Origin: Nitzschia sp. pyKryTriq1
Taxonomy: Eukaryota > Bacillariophyta > Bacillariophyceae > Bacillariales > Bacillariaceae
Assembly (NCBI GenBank): GCA_956465555.1
Contig: OY101128.1
Location: 496,001-560,000, forward strand
Length of the DNA: 64,000 nt
Reading direction: 5' to 3'
In this document: piece after piece, positions 10,861 to 20,367 of the stretch
Layout: every line of letters begins with the position of its first letter
Position numbering within the stretch: position 1 is the stretch's first letter
Notes under the pieces: model-generated
What the model was told of the DNA's origin: nothing
Seen by the model: only the letters and a program-made list of their open reading frames with translations
Databases searched by the model: none
Translations under genes and position numbers: made by a program

Positions 10861-11457
10861 ATGATTCCGAAAATGCTTTACCGCGATCACGTCTTGATGA
10901 AAGGCGCTTACTTCGTACCCGTAGCCGAACTTTTTGACGGTCTTTCGGTGGAGTATTGTGAATCGTTTAAAGGCGTGGTCTTTAACGAACTGACCACTGT
11001 TTGTAAACGGTTTCTCCAAGACCTTTCTTCCTTTACTATCATGGCGGGCGGAAGAGCTTGGAATTATGCTAATCTATTTGAACGCTTCCGAAACTACTAT
11101 CCTCAAAAAAGGGACTATCGATACCCTCAGCCACTCATCGACGAGGAGGTCCTGCCGTGGGAACAATTTCCTTGGGAGAGATTCCCCACGGCAGAGAGGA
11201 TCGTAGAGGAACTGGCAATGGTGTTTTGGTTGGAGTTCATTCGACGTGAATGCCCAGAACTGGAGGAATCAATTACGCTTTCGAAGTATGAAGAAAGTAA
11301 GCGATTCCCACCCAGTGTTGACCATGAGTGGCAGACCAACATTCGCCGAAGTCTCTACAAGCTGTGGCGTTTTGCTCGCTACATGGGAGTGCCTAGGCCT
11401 CCTCTTGTACGTGATAAAAAGAGGTATAAACAAATGCCTATCAAACATTACTTCTAG
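10861..11457 (+). CDS. Uncharacterised 198-residue protein
   Basis: An open frame of 198 codons starting at ATG in a favourable context (gacaATGatt). The composition looks coding: regular amphipathic helices, many Trp/Tyr/Phe/Arg, and no low complexity. No signal peptide, membrane span or known motif is visible. It is rich in aromatic and basic residues toward the C-terminus (RRSLYKLWRFARYMGV). I do not recognise the family. It lies tail-to-tail with the large ORF at 11,593-14,934, 135 nt away, so both could belong to one inserted segment, but nothing proves this. Confidence 0.55.
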   Translation: MIPKMLYRDHVLMKGAYFVPVAELFDGLSVEYCESFKGVVFNELTTVCKRFLQDLSSFTIMAGGRAWNYANLFERFRNYYPQKRDYRYPQPLIDEEVLPWEQFPWERFPTAERIVEELAMVFWLEFIRRECPELEESITLSKYEESKRFPPSVDHEWQTNIRRSLYKLWRFARYMGVPRPPLVRDKKRYKQMPIKHYF

Positions 11458-11592
11458 TATATATAGTACATCGTTATTATCGGAACTTCTACTTCTACAG
11501 TACTTGTAGTATATAGTATCGGAACTACTACTTCTACTGCTCGTACATAGAGTACTCGATCGCAACTTGTACTTCTAAAAAGTTGAAATCGT

Positions 11593-14500
11593 CTACACAC
11601 GATGCAAGTTGGGTAATTCGAACTTGCATCCGGTCCACCATTTTTGATCTGCGTGAAGAATCGTGACGATCAGATGATGGTCAGGGTTTCGAGAGTCCTG
11701 GAGAGGCAAGCATGGACAAGCCTCCGCACTCTTGTAATCTGTCAACAGCGAAGTCTCATCGATATATGTCTTGGCGGTAGGGAGAAAAGAGAATGTGAAA
11801 AAGGGAACGGAACGAATCCATGTGGGTGAGTTAACAATGATCATGGGTACCAGAGTCAGGTCACGACTCCTTTGACCGTGAAGACGGAAAGGTACGAAGA
11901 ACCTTCCTTCTTGATGTAGGACATTGAACGGTCTATTTCCAAATTGATCTAGATCTGCCGGTAGTAACGGAAGACGAAACAATCGGAAGCGTCGTTTCTC
12001 TTCGGGATTATCGTAGTCATCATCAGTCAGTGAAAAGTCGACGGATACCATCTGTAGCGCTTGTCTTTTTGTGACTTGTTCTAGTATGGCTGAGAGCCAG
12101 CTGTCAGATGTCATGTTCAGATTTGAAAGTTGGCCTTTGATTTTCTGCACAGCCTTTTCGTCGATCAGGTCCCAGAAGAATCTCATGGACCCGTATCTCT
12201 CGAGAATGCCCGGGATGTTCAAGAGACTGGTGACATTTCCTGTTGCTAAATAGGAAGGAGGGGTACCGCATCGCATTTCTAGGTTCGTCAAATTGCAAAT
12301 GAAGTGCTTCGCGTATTCATTGCATTCAAACACAACCTGCTCGCATACTTCCAAAGTTAGAAATCTGCTAACAAAACAAAAGAGTGAGATAACAGTTTCG
12401 CATGCAAGATCGAACAGCTCGCTAGTACCCGGGACGGCAGCCATCAAGTACGGTAGCACGCGTAGCAATCCGACCTTGTGGGTGCCGATCCACCCTGTCG
12501 TTTTGAAATATTCAGAGTCTTCTGTTCTCATGCCGAACTGGAGGACTTGGAGGTAATCCTGCTGTAAATCTTTGACACCAAGAAGCAAGTCGTTCCACAG
12601 GGAAGACACTTCGCTTCTGATTCCCATTTCACGAAACACCAATTCAAGCACATCTTTAGTGTTCATTGTCACCCCGTGGTGTACACAATGAAAGACCGCT
12701 TCAAGTTCCATCGGGAGATCATGGCCAATGTCGGTGCGATGCCACAGCGTGGGCATGATGCTGGAAGACGAATCGGCAACCTCCGAGGCAGGCCTACCAG
12801 ACATAGAGCGTGAGAGCTCAAACAAAGACTCGGTAACAGCGTTGTTGACAGCCATTGTTTTAAGATACGTTCGAGTTTCGGTCTTATTCCAAGACCTACT
12901 GTGGTAGTTGTATACAGCGACACGGAATGCTTGTTTCAGGAGATCATAACGCAGCTCCATGGGTTCAATCATGGAGACCATCGGTCCTACTGGCCTGTGA
13001 GCAGGGGTTGGGGGCGACCCAACCGCGAGGCGCGTTGGGTACTGCCACTTTTCGTTATAATGAATGGGCACAGCGAGAGAAGGAGAGTATGCGCGATACA
13101 CGAGAGACGCGACCGGTGACTTATCATCCGAGAAGTCGAGGGGGACAAATACAGTTGTTCCATCAATAGCATTCTCCTCATCAGAAGCAACCACAGCACC
13201 GTCCAACATGAGAATTTGAGAGGCGTCATGTTCGCGGACATATTCCAGATCCATGCAGCGTGAACAAAACGCGTTGAACTTGAGAAGAGACAGAGACCAC
13301 TTGTCCCGACCAAGGCTAGGATGTCGGTTGAGGTACTTGCGCCGGGCAAGATAGCAGTACTTGCAGGATAGGAAACCATCTGTATGCGAGTCAAGCAATG
13401 CTGCGAATCGCATCCTCTTGCCGAAAGTGGAATTTTGGGCACCTAGTCCAGTAGCTTCCCCAGTGGCGGGCCGATCTCGGACGCCAGCAACGAGGTGGAC
13501 GGTGCCACGAAACCAACGCTGGTGGTGGCCTGAGAAGTAGACGTGTGGTTGGCGTAGTTCGCGTAGTTCATCGTGGAGGATCTTCTCGACTTCCGAATGA
13601 TCCTGACCTTTTAGGCTCAAGGAGAGCACGAAAGTGTAAAGTCGTGGATCGCCGTTCTTTCCCGGTGTTAGGAAGGTTATCGTCCTCAAATTAAATGAAA
13701 GCAAGTTGTTGCTGCGCTGCCCATGATTCTTTTGGGCGTCATCCGACCACTCCTTGATAAAAATAGTAAGGGTAGATGAACGTGTATCAGTCCCAAGGCC
13801 TTGAAGGATCTCGTAGGCCTTGGGACTCTGATGAAAGGAAGGGATCTTCTTAGACTGGATGGATTCGGTGACTATATCGTAAGAGGGGGCAATGAGCGAC
13901 TCGAACCTGCAGGCAAAAAAGAAAGAACAAATCTCTTTGGCGTGGACATAAGCATGGCTGCGGTCGGCAGTCATGTGCACGGAAGGTGCGGGAATGTTCC
14001 CATATATGGACTTCGTGGATCGAAGATAATAAGTCTGGACTTGGGCAACTGAAATAGCGGGATTGGTGATCTGGAAAATGGACGGGTGTGACTCTGAGGA
14101 TTGCTGGGGTACCGGGAGCGAACCATGAAAGACATTATTGGAGGATCTTCGGAGGATAGAGCCAATCCTAACTGACTCGGAGGACGTCAGAGATGCAGAG
14201 GCATCAGCCAGGATAAGATCGAGGACAGAGTTCAAATATTGACGACGAGTCTCCATCGTCTCAGAATAATGAGGGGGAATCGCTGACAGAATTTCTCCAA
14301 AGGTATTCTGCATGGATCGCGTTAGGGATATGCAGAATAGTGTAGTTTGCAGGTGGTGGTGGATCTCGGGGCGTTGCAGCCTGTCCTGAAGGATGGCCGG
14401 GGAGAGATCGTCAAGGTCAAAGGCTTTGGCAACAAGGAACCGTATCCCCGAATTGGGGGAATACCTTTCTCGTTCGAAGAAATTGGCCATTGGCGCAGTC

Positions 14501-14934
14501 ATACCAAAAGTTTCAGGAAAGGAGGAGCGGATAAAGGGTAGTCCTTCGTCCTCGGAATCATCATTGAAGTTAGTGTCGTCTTCTGCGTCTGGGGCGTTAC
14601 GCCTCCTGACATGCACGTCCTCCGTGACATGTTTCTTGAGCCATGTAAAAACTTGCAGGTGTTTATTAGTCATAAAATTGCCCCGTTTGGACCGACGATG
14701 ACAAAGAGTGCAGATAAGGATGGGTAAGCTTTTGCTGCAATGAGTGCAGATCGCAACTACAAAATTCTGTATAAGAGAATTGGGTGGTTCGTTGATTTGG
14801 TCCAACGATGATATCTGAAGGATATCGGGATCAGTTTGTTTATCGAATTTTCGTAGTGGTACCCGATTGGGGCAGCAGAAACAAAAAAGAGTATCGGGTG
14901 GGACCAGGGATATCAGGTGATCGTCGTCCATCAT
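11593..14934 (-). CDS. Large intronless uncharacterised protein, possibly mobile-element derived
   Basis: An uninterrupted 1113-residue frame from the ATG at 14934. The N-terminus has Cys pairs in zinc-ribbon spacing (CFCC, then CTHC and CTLCHRR, about residues 17-80). A second Cys cluster (SCKYCYLARRKY, then FCSRCMDLEY) lies near 520-560. The segment around FIKEWSDD, SLKGQDHSEVEKIL and the following 100 residues reminds me of a large repeated diatom protein family (EWSDDF, then GPKGEDHE-like). That is from memory, not a search. I could not identify a convincing DDE triad or helicase motif, so I do not call it a transposase. The length, lack of introns and the perfect palindrome 134 nt upstream of its start suggest it is or was part of a mobile unit. 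Confidence 0.6.
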   Translation of the reverse strand: MMDDDHLISLVPPDTLFCFCCPNRVPLRKFDKQTDPDILQISSLDQINEPPNSLIQNFVVAICTHCSKSLPILICTLCHRRSKRGNFMTNKHLQVFTWLKKHVTEDVHVRRRNAPDAEDDTNFNDDSEDEGLPFIRSSFPETFGMTAPMANFFERERYSPNSGIRFLVAKAFDLDDLSPAILQDRLQRPEIHHHLQTTLFCISLTRSMQNTFGEILSAIPPHYSETMETRRQYLNSVLDLILADASASLTSSESVRIGSILRRSSNNVFHGSLPVPQQSSESHPSIFQITNPAISVAQVQTYYLRSTKSIYGNIPAPSVHMTADRSHAYVHAKEICSFFFACRFESLIAPSYDIVTESIQSKKIPSFHQSPKAYEILQGLGTDTRSSTLTIFIKEWSDDAQKNHGQRSNNLLSFNLRTITFLTPGKNGDPRLYTFVLSLSLKGQDHSEVEKILHDELRELRQPHVYFSGHHQRWFRGTVHLVAGVRDRPATGEATGLGAQNSTFGKRMRFAALLDSHTDGFLSCKYCYLARRKYLNRHPSLGRDKWSLSLLKFNAFCSRCMDLEYVREHDASQILMLDGAVVASDEENAIDGTTVFVPLDFSDDKSPVASLVYRAYSPSLAVPIHYNEKWQYPTRLAVGSPPTPAHRPVGPMVSMIEPMELRYDLLKQAFRVAVYNYHSRSWNKTETRTYLKTMAVNNAVTESLFELSRSMSGRPASEVADSSSSIMPTLWHRTDIGHDLPMELEAVFHCVHHGVTMNTKDVLELVFREMGIRSEVSSLWNDLLLGVKDLQQDYLQVLQFGMRTEDSEYFKTTGWIGTHKVGLLRVLPYLMAAVPGTSELFDLACETVISLFCFVSRFLTLEVCEQVVFECNEYAKHFICNLTNLEMRCGTPPSYLATGNVTSLLNIPGILERYGSMRFFWDLIDEKAVQKIKGQLSNLNMTSDSWLSAILEQVTKRQALQMVSVDFSLTDDDYDNPEEKRRFRLFRLPLLPADLDQFGNRPFNVLHQEGRFFVPFRLHGQRSRDLTLVPMIIVNSPTWIRSVPFFTFSFLPTAKTYIDETSLLTDYKSAEACPCLPLQDSRNPDHHLIVTILHADQKWWTGCKFELPNLHRV

Positions 14935-15067
14935 GATGATGGAATGACAATACTGATCGTAATACGCACGTGCGGTGGGATATGTTTTCGGTCAGGAAAT
15001 AGGTTGATTGTATTAGTATAGTTTGTTATTGTTGTTGGTTGTGAAAATATAATATCCAGGAGCGCTG

Positions 15068-15143
15068 TAGGATTCAACACAATTCCCAACGTAGGGTAAA
15101 TTTTGCAGAATTTACCCTACGTTGGGAATTGTGTTGAATCCTA
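15068..15143. repeat. Perfect palindrome, 35-bp arms with 6-nt loop
   Basis: The left arm 15,068-15,102 begins TAGGATTCAACACAATTC. The right arm 15,109-15,143 is its exact reverse complement. The loop is TTGCAG. Thirty-five matched pairs without a mismatch cannot be chance and imply recent origin or maintenance. It lies 134 nt 5' of the 1113-residue ORF. It could be a MITE-like remnant, a fold-back end of the element carrying that ORF, or a hairpin RNA source. Confidence 0.9.
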
Positions 15144-15311
15144 TTATATGCGACCGGGGGCGCCAAAGATTGAGAGCGCGCTGCGTTCCCGTACGGGAAT
15201 ACAGTAGGATTGTACATTGTTCTGTCCTCTAAGAGACATCATCACTTACAGTTAAAAATAGGGTTATATTTGATAAGCCCTGAGGAACAAAATTTTGGAT
15301 AACGGTAATTT

Positions 15312-15601
15312 GCGGGAATGGGCGGAATAAGGGCGGGACAACAGGTTGTTTGTACCGCCCAATTTCCGCCCCGGGAAGCGGGAGGCCTTTTGTTTCCAAA
15401 AAAGGTACTGAAATAGATCTCAAAAAAGAAGGGCGGAATAGGGGCGGGACGAGGGCGGGACAAGGGCGGGACAACGGGTGACACGTCATGTACGACATGG
15501 AAAAATATCAAAACGTCAGCACTGTCCCGCCGGCGGGACAAGGGCGGGACGGGGGGCGGGACAACGCTGCCTTGTCCCGCCCTTATTCCGTAACCTTCCC
15601 G
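15312..15601. repeat. G-rich element with inverted ends (MITE-like)
   Basis: The left end contains CGGAATAAGGGCGGGACAA (15,323-15,341). Its exact reverse complement is at 15,572-15,590. Outside these, GCGGGAA (15,312) faces TTCCCGC (15,595-15,601), giving imperfect inverted ends of about 30 bp on an element of about 290 bp. The interior repeats GGGCGGGACAA-type units near 15,435-15,475 and 15,530-15,565 on one strand. The G-runs are also compatible with G-quadruplexes. No clear target-site duplication was seen. It codes for nothing recognisable. Confidence 0.6.
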
Positions 15602-16166
15602 CTGTGGATGACTGATGACGGCACAAAAGCAAACAGCAAACACAAAACACAACAAGCCTCGCTAATTTACAGTATTTTCCTGCACCTCTCTCTATTCGTA
15701 TCTACATCGGCATACGAGTACTGCACTATAGAGTCGTCAACAGACAGTCCAAAGAGTAGACGAGCTAAAGACGTCTTTCGCACTTTCTGAAGTAGTATGA
15801 TGATCTGGTGGAGGTAGTGGGATCTGGTGGAGGTAGTGGGAGGTACCATCATCCGCAGCGCATCCTTAATCATCAATGTCGGTCACTGACTGATAGACTA
15901 TTCCTCGTCCGTACAGTGATGATTGATCTCAAGGTCCCAAAAGCACATACATACAGTACATACAGTCTCATGATCATGAGCAACCCACCAACCAACCAAC
16001 ATGATATCCGTCACAAGTTTTAGTCGGCACCCGGATGAGCATCAATCATCGTCCACATCTGAAAACCATTCTCCTGAATGCATGGATCATACTCATGAAG
16101 ATATGTACGATATGCATCTCTTATGGACGTACGGAGTCGAGTTTCTCTACCGTTCATATCGTCTGT

Positions 16167-16807
16167 TCAGAGGTACGGGTTGTTGAGACGAGCATGCTGC
16201 TGCTGCTTCTGCTGAGGCGGGCGACGATTGGGAAAGATGATCCCTGGATGGCCGTGGTTCGGACGCTGCACCATTGGTTGATGATGCAATGGTGGTGCAA
16301 AGTAAGACGATGGTTGATGTGGTTGCGGCGGCGGGGGACGTGAAGCATCATGTCCCAAGAACCGAGGGTGTGAAACATGATTCATCGTCATCGATTGGTC
16401 ACGACCTTGTGGAAATCGACTTGCAATATTGTTCCAGGCGGGTGCACCACCGTGAAGGGCTGGTCTTGTTTCGTTTGGATCCCAAGTTTCTGCCTGGTGG
16501 TGCGGCGCGTTGCTAACAGCAGCAGGATACATCGCAGCACTCATCACATGTTGTTGCTTCGCTACAGTGGGTGGTGGAAAGTGCGGTGGCCCTCCTCCTC
16601 CTGGGGCGATCCCAAGGCTCGGCATTGGCATTTGTTGGTACGGCGGAGAAAGTTCGGCCACCATTCTTGGAGGAAGGTGCAAAGGGGGGCGTTCTTGTGC
16701 GCAAGTAGTACTGCTATTAGCATCGTTGCATGTGCTGCCCCCGAAAAAGGCCCGCAGTAGTCGTTTGGTCCGATCTTCAATGGGAATGCTTTCCAAAAGT
16801 TGCTGCT

Positions 16808-16839
<32 letters not shown>

Positions 16840-17992
16840 CCGTCCTGTGAAGCAGCAGTAGCAATCGCTCCTAAACTCCCGAGTGTACTCATCAAGACAT
16901 TGATTTCTCCCGGTGGCATGTCGAATCGATCCGCCCAGTTTCGCAAGGCGTCGGCGATGTGTTCGGCCGCTTCGGGTCGACAAGCCTCGGAGATGCTTCG
17001 GCCAACAACCGTTGTTCTTCTTGCTGTCGTTGTCGAATGAGGAGAAACGTTGCCATCGTAGTCGTCCTCGCCTACTGACAAACAATAATGTTTACGTGCT
17101 TGCATCGCAAAGTACTGGAATGCAAGTGCTCGCTTGGAGATTGCCTCGACGATCGAAAACACAGTATTCAGTGCCAACTCGGCACTCGAGACCATACAAA
17201 CGCGAGCCATTTTGTCCTGTACGTACAAGCAAGCAAACAAGCAAGCAACAAAGTCATCCATGCGGTGAGCGAGAGAGAGAGAGAGAGAATGATGAGAGAC
17301 CACGTTCATCGTGATGTTGCGGACGACGAGCGACGACTAATCACGATTCCACGACCGTACTTGCCTGTGCATGTGGCTGTTGATGCTTCTCCTTGTGATC
17401 AGTACTACTACTACCACCACCACCACTACTCGGACGAATCTCCATCGTCAACTGTTGAGCAGAGTGAAAGAGCGAATTCGGATCGTCCAGTTGTTGTTGC
17501 CGCTGTTCTGCCTTGGGAAGAATGAAAAAGACGACTGCCATTTGAAAGGATTGAAAAAAGGAATCCATAGTGTTCTTCTTGTTGATCATCATCGTGGCCG
17601 TGCTTGTACTACTCAAATCTTCTTCGTCGTACAATCGAATCGCCAAACTGCTAGTCGTGTCCGCGACTTTGGGAATCAGCAAATGCGCTTGTCCCACGAG
17701 TCGCTCCACCACACGAAGCTTGTGACAGTGGGATCGCAAGAGGAATTCCAAGTCTGAGGGGGGAAAGCAAGCAAGAATGAATCGTAAACACAGTACATTT
17801 TAGTATGATACATGTGAGAATACAGTATGTATCGTACATCATAATGTTCGCAGTCGTGCTGCCTTACGTACCAGACGGGCGTCCATCGTTCCCGCGTGCC
17901 GCAAGAACGGTAGAGAATCTCGGGCCAACAACCGTAGTACCCGCGGTGGTGGTCGTCGTGGTGCTACTAGCACCATCCATCGTCGTCGTCAT
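16167..17992 (-). CDS. Three-exon Gln/His/Pro-rich protein of unknown function
   Basis: My model: exon 1 17992-17872, intron 17754-17871 (GTACGT to CCTCAG), exon 2 17753-17365, intron 17217-17364 (GCAAGT to TACAG), exon 3 17216-16167; 519 residues. Frame is kept at both joins (phase 1, then 0). The N-terminal half (about 40-290) looks globular and helical (DLEFLLRSHCHKLRVVERLVGQAH, given here only by its edges at 17,753 and 17,685; then MARVCMVSSAELALNTVF). The C-terminal half is low-complexity: a His/Gln run near 16,800-16,830, then Pro/His/Gln-rich sequence to the end. Such composition is common in regulatory or RNA-associated proteins, but no domain is recognised. It shares a 605-nt spacer with the divergent HAT-repeat gene. 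Confidence 0.75.
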
Positions 17993-18597
17993 CGAATGTA
18001 TGTATGTACTACTATGTATGTGTACGATCGATACTGAGTCGTCGTCGATGCCAAGAATGATTCAATACTCGTAGATGAATGAATGAATGAATGAATGAGT
18101 GAGTGAGTGAGTGAGTGAGTGTGAAACAATGCGATTGTTGAAGAGTGTCGTATCCGACCGCCGAAATATATAGCAAGAACATCTTGCACACGAGATACTG
18201 TATGTGGGCGTCGTCTCGGCGGCAAATAAGTTGGTTGATGTTGTCATGGAGTGGGCGGGTGGCGGGCCGACGCATGGAATCCCGCCCGCCGGCCAGACGC
18301 CAAACCCCAAATTTGGCAGTCAGATGAGTCAAAATCATCATCTGAAGAATGTGGTGACGAGTGAGTGAATGCGAATGGCAGCGACGAAGAGTCGTCACGG
18401 TCATGTTTCATGTATGTAGTATGTACCTCTATCGAGTAGTCTAGTAGAGATGATGTTGATAAACGCATCACATATACCATTCATACGGTCTAGCTGAACA
18501 AACGCCTTTTCAGCCCTCAGTACACTTAAAAGTCAACCCAACGCAAACGATCCAAAACAAGCCTTCAGTATCCTACAATTGTCAGTCAGCAGTCAGC
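17993..18597. promoter_or_regulatory. Divergent intergenic spacer (likely shared promoter region)
   Basis: It separates two genes that start back to back. It contains a compound microsatellite (tgaa then tgag units) at about 18,073-18,120. GC-rich short inverted words lie near 18,250-18,300 (GGGCGGGTGGCGGG, then CCCGCCCGCC). No TATA box was identified with confidence. Confidence 0.45.
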
Positions 18598-20367
18598 ATG
18601 TCCAGCAGCAGCAACAACAATCCCGCAGCAGTAGCATCCTCCACCGCTGCTGCTGCTGCTGCTGCTAACACTCGAAGTTACGATCCCAACATTATCATTC
18701 GAGCTGCCAATGATAAATTAGCTTCGGGGGATTTGGCCGGCGGTCAAACCTTGTTCCAAAGCGCTCTGTTGAATTGGGTCGATGATGCCAGGGAAGGAGG
18801 AGGAGGAGGAGTTGGAGTTGGAAGTACTATCGGTAATATCGACGCCGATCGATTGCAGGAAGCGATTGCGACGTTGTGGATCGCCTATGCTCACTTTCTC
18901 ATGAGTGCCAAACAATTCAAGTCAGCGACGGAAGCCTTTGAGCAAGCCGTGGAATGTCCCGTGGGAGGAACAGTGGGACGGGTGTGGTTGGAATATGCGC
19001 GATTTTTACAAGAACGAAACAAATTGCGGACCGCACAACAAGTCTTTTTGAGGGCATTGGTTGGAACCAATAATACTGGTGGAGCGGTACATGATGAACA
19101 GGATCGAAACTTGTTGTGGGGCGAGTTTCTAGAACTGTCCAGGACTACTACGGAGAATCCGGATCTCAAATTGAGTGAATTGAAGCAAGCCATTCAAGAG
19201 GAACATGCTGGTTCGGACGACAACCAAGACGAATACTATGGACAAGGTCCACCAGCAACGAAACGTCCTCGTTTGGGAGGAGCATCTTCCGTGAAACAAG
19301 AAATGTTGAACGGCGACGGTGATGATGATGATGATGATGAAGATGATGGACCGACGATTCGAACTCATGTCGTGACACCGACGGACGTGGAATTGGAGAT
19401 TCAAACGCTCACCGAAGCCGTTCAAAATGTTCCAAACGATCCTACCTTCATGGCCGCTTGGTTGGTGCGAGATGGGGATGCTCCACCACAAGCGCCCAAT
19501 CCACTGCTCTTTGAAGCAGCTCCCCCAAAATTGTCCGATCCTACCGGAAAAGATTTGTTGGGAGAAGAACTAGCCTTGGCGGTCGTGTCGCGACTGCTGG
19601 AGCCGTCGGGGGGTGTTGTGCTACAAGTCTGTCGGGGATTATGGATGTGGACCTTGTTGAAGGAACAACAATCTCAAAAGGCAAGACAGCGAATGGATGA
19701 ATCCATTATGGAAGAGTATCGTCAACTACAAGCTCGACTCGATGAACGATTGAGTGTGGCCGGACCAGCCGAAGCGGCGGTACGAACCATGAACGAACAA
19801 GAGCTGCAAGCCTTTGAAACCAAGGCACAAGAGGAGCGACGCGAGTTGTGGAATACACTCGCGTGGGAAGCACGGCAGCTACAGTGGGCATCGCAACAAG
19901 TACTCAACAAGATGCAAATGCCAGGATTCGTCGATCAACACAACGCGGCTGGGACTACCGTGGATGACAACGAAGTGCAAGGCCAGGCTTGTGTCTGCTC
20001 CTATTTGCATTCAGCCTTCTTTTTGAGAAAACGGATAGGAGAAAAGGCGCACAATACCATGCTTCGGAGCCAACAGGAACGACTCAAACAATATGTAGCA
20101 CAAGCTGCCGAGTCGCGATCGTCGCTCTCTTCGTATCCTCCTCAGCACCAGCTACAACAGCACCAGCTTCATCATCATTTACCCCCACCACCGCTTCCCT
20201 ACGGAGGAGGTATGCTTCCACCACCTGCTCCGCCCCAACAAGCCATGTATCCTGGCTATCCACCAGCCCCACCACAGCAACCAATGGTCGGAGCCTATCC
20301 CCCACAGGTACCGCAATATCATCCACCACCGCCCAACTATGGAAACAACCATCAACAAAGGTGGTAA
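18598..20367 (+). CDS. HAT/TPR-like repeat protein with Pro-rich tail
   Basis: A 589-residue intronless protein. After a Ser/Ala-rich start, residues about 25-185 form helical repeats with HAT/TPR spacing: IATLWIAYAHFLMSAKQF, then VGRVWLEYARFLQERNK, then DRNLLWGEFLELSRTT. The Trp/Tyr-Ala pattern fits half-a-TPR repeats as found in RNA-processing factors. An Asp-rich run (about 241-250) follows KRPRL, a possible basic nuclear signal. A second helical part (about 300-510) has no clear homology to me. The C-terminus (about 515-589) is Pro/Gln/Tyr-rich (PPPPLPYGGG, YPGYPPAPP), typical of spliceosomal or RNA-binding tails. A role in RNA processing is inference. The start is the first ATG after a stop-rich leader. 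Confidence 0.75.
   Translation: MSSSSNNNPAAVASSTAAAAAAANTRSYDPNIIIRAANDKLASGDLAGGQTLFQSALLNWVDDAREGGGGGVGVGSTIGNIDADRLQEAIATLWIAYAHFLMSAKQFKSATEAFEQAVECPVGGTVGRVWLEYARFLQERNKLRTAQQVFLRALVGTNNTGGAVHDEQDRNLLWGEFLELSRTTTENPDLKLSELKQAIQEEHAGSDDNQDEYYGQGPPATKRPRLGGASSVKQEMLNGDGDDDDDDEDDGPTIRTHVVTPTDVELEIQTLTEAVQNVPNDPTFMAAWLVRDGDAPPQAPNPLLFEAAPPKLSDPTGKDLLGEELALAVVSRLLEPSGGVVLQVCRGLWMWTLLKEQQSQKARQRMDESIMEEYRQLQARLDERLSVAGPAEAAVRTMNEQELQAFETKAQEERRELWNTLAWEARQLQWASQQVLNKMQMPGFVDQHNAAGTTVDDNEVQGQACVCSYLHSAFFLRKRIGEKAHNTMLRSQQERLKQYVAQAAESRSSLSSYPPQHQLQQHQLHHHLPPPPLPYGGGMLPPPAPPQQAMYPGYPPAPPQQPMVGAYPPQVPQYHPPPPNYGNNHQQRW

Larger units (their letters stand above)
14935..16166. other. Intergenic region with palindrome and G-rich element
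   Basis: No supported gene. It holds the hairpin at 15,068-15,143 and the G-rich inverted-ended element at about 15,312-15,601, listed separately. A direct repeat of about 18 nt (gatctggtggaggtagtggg) occurs twice near 15,801-15,840. The remainder to 16,166 is the 3' flank of the minus-strand gene. Confidence 0.6.
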
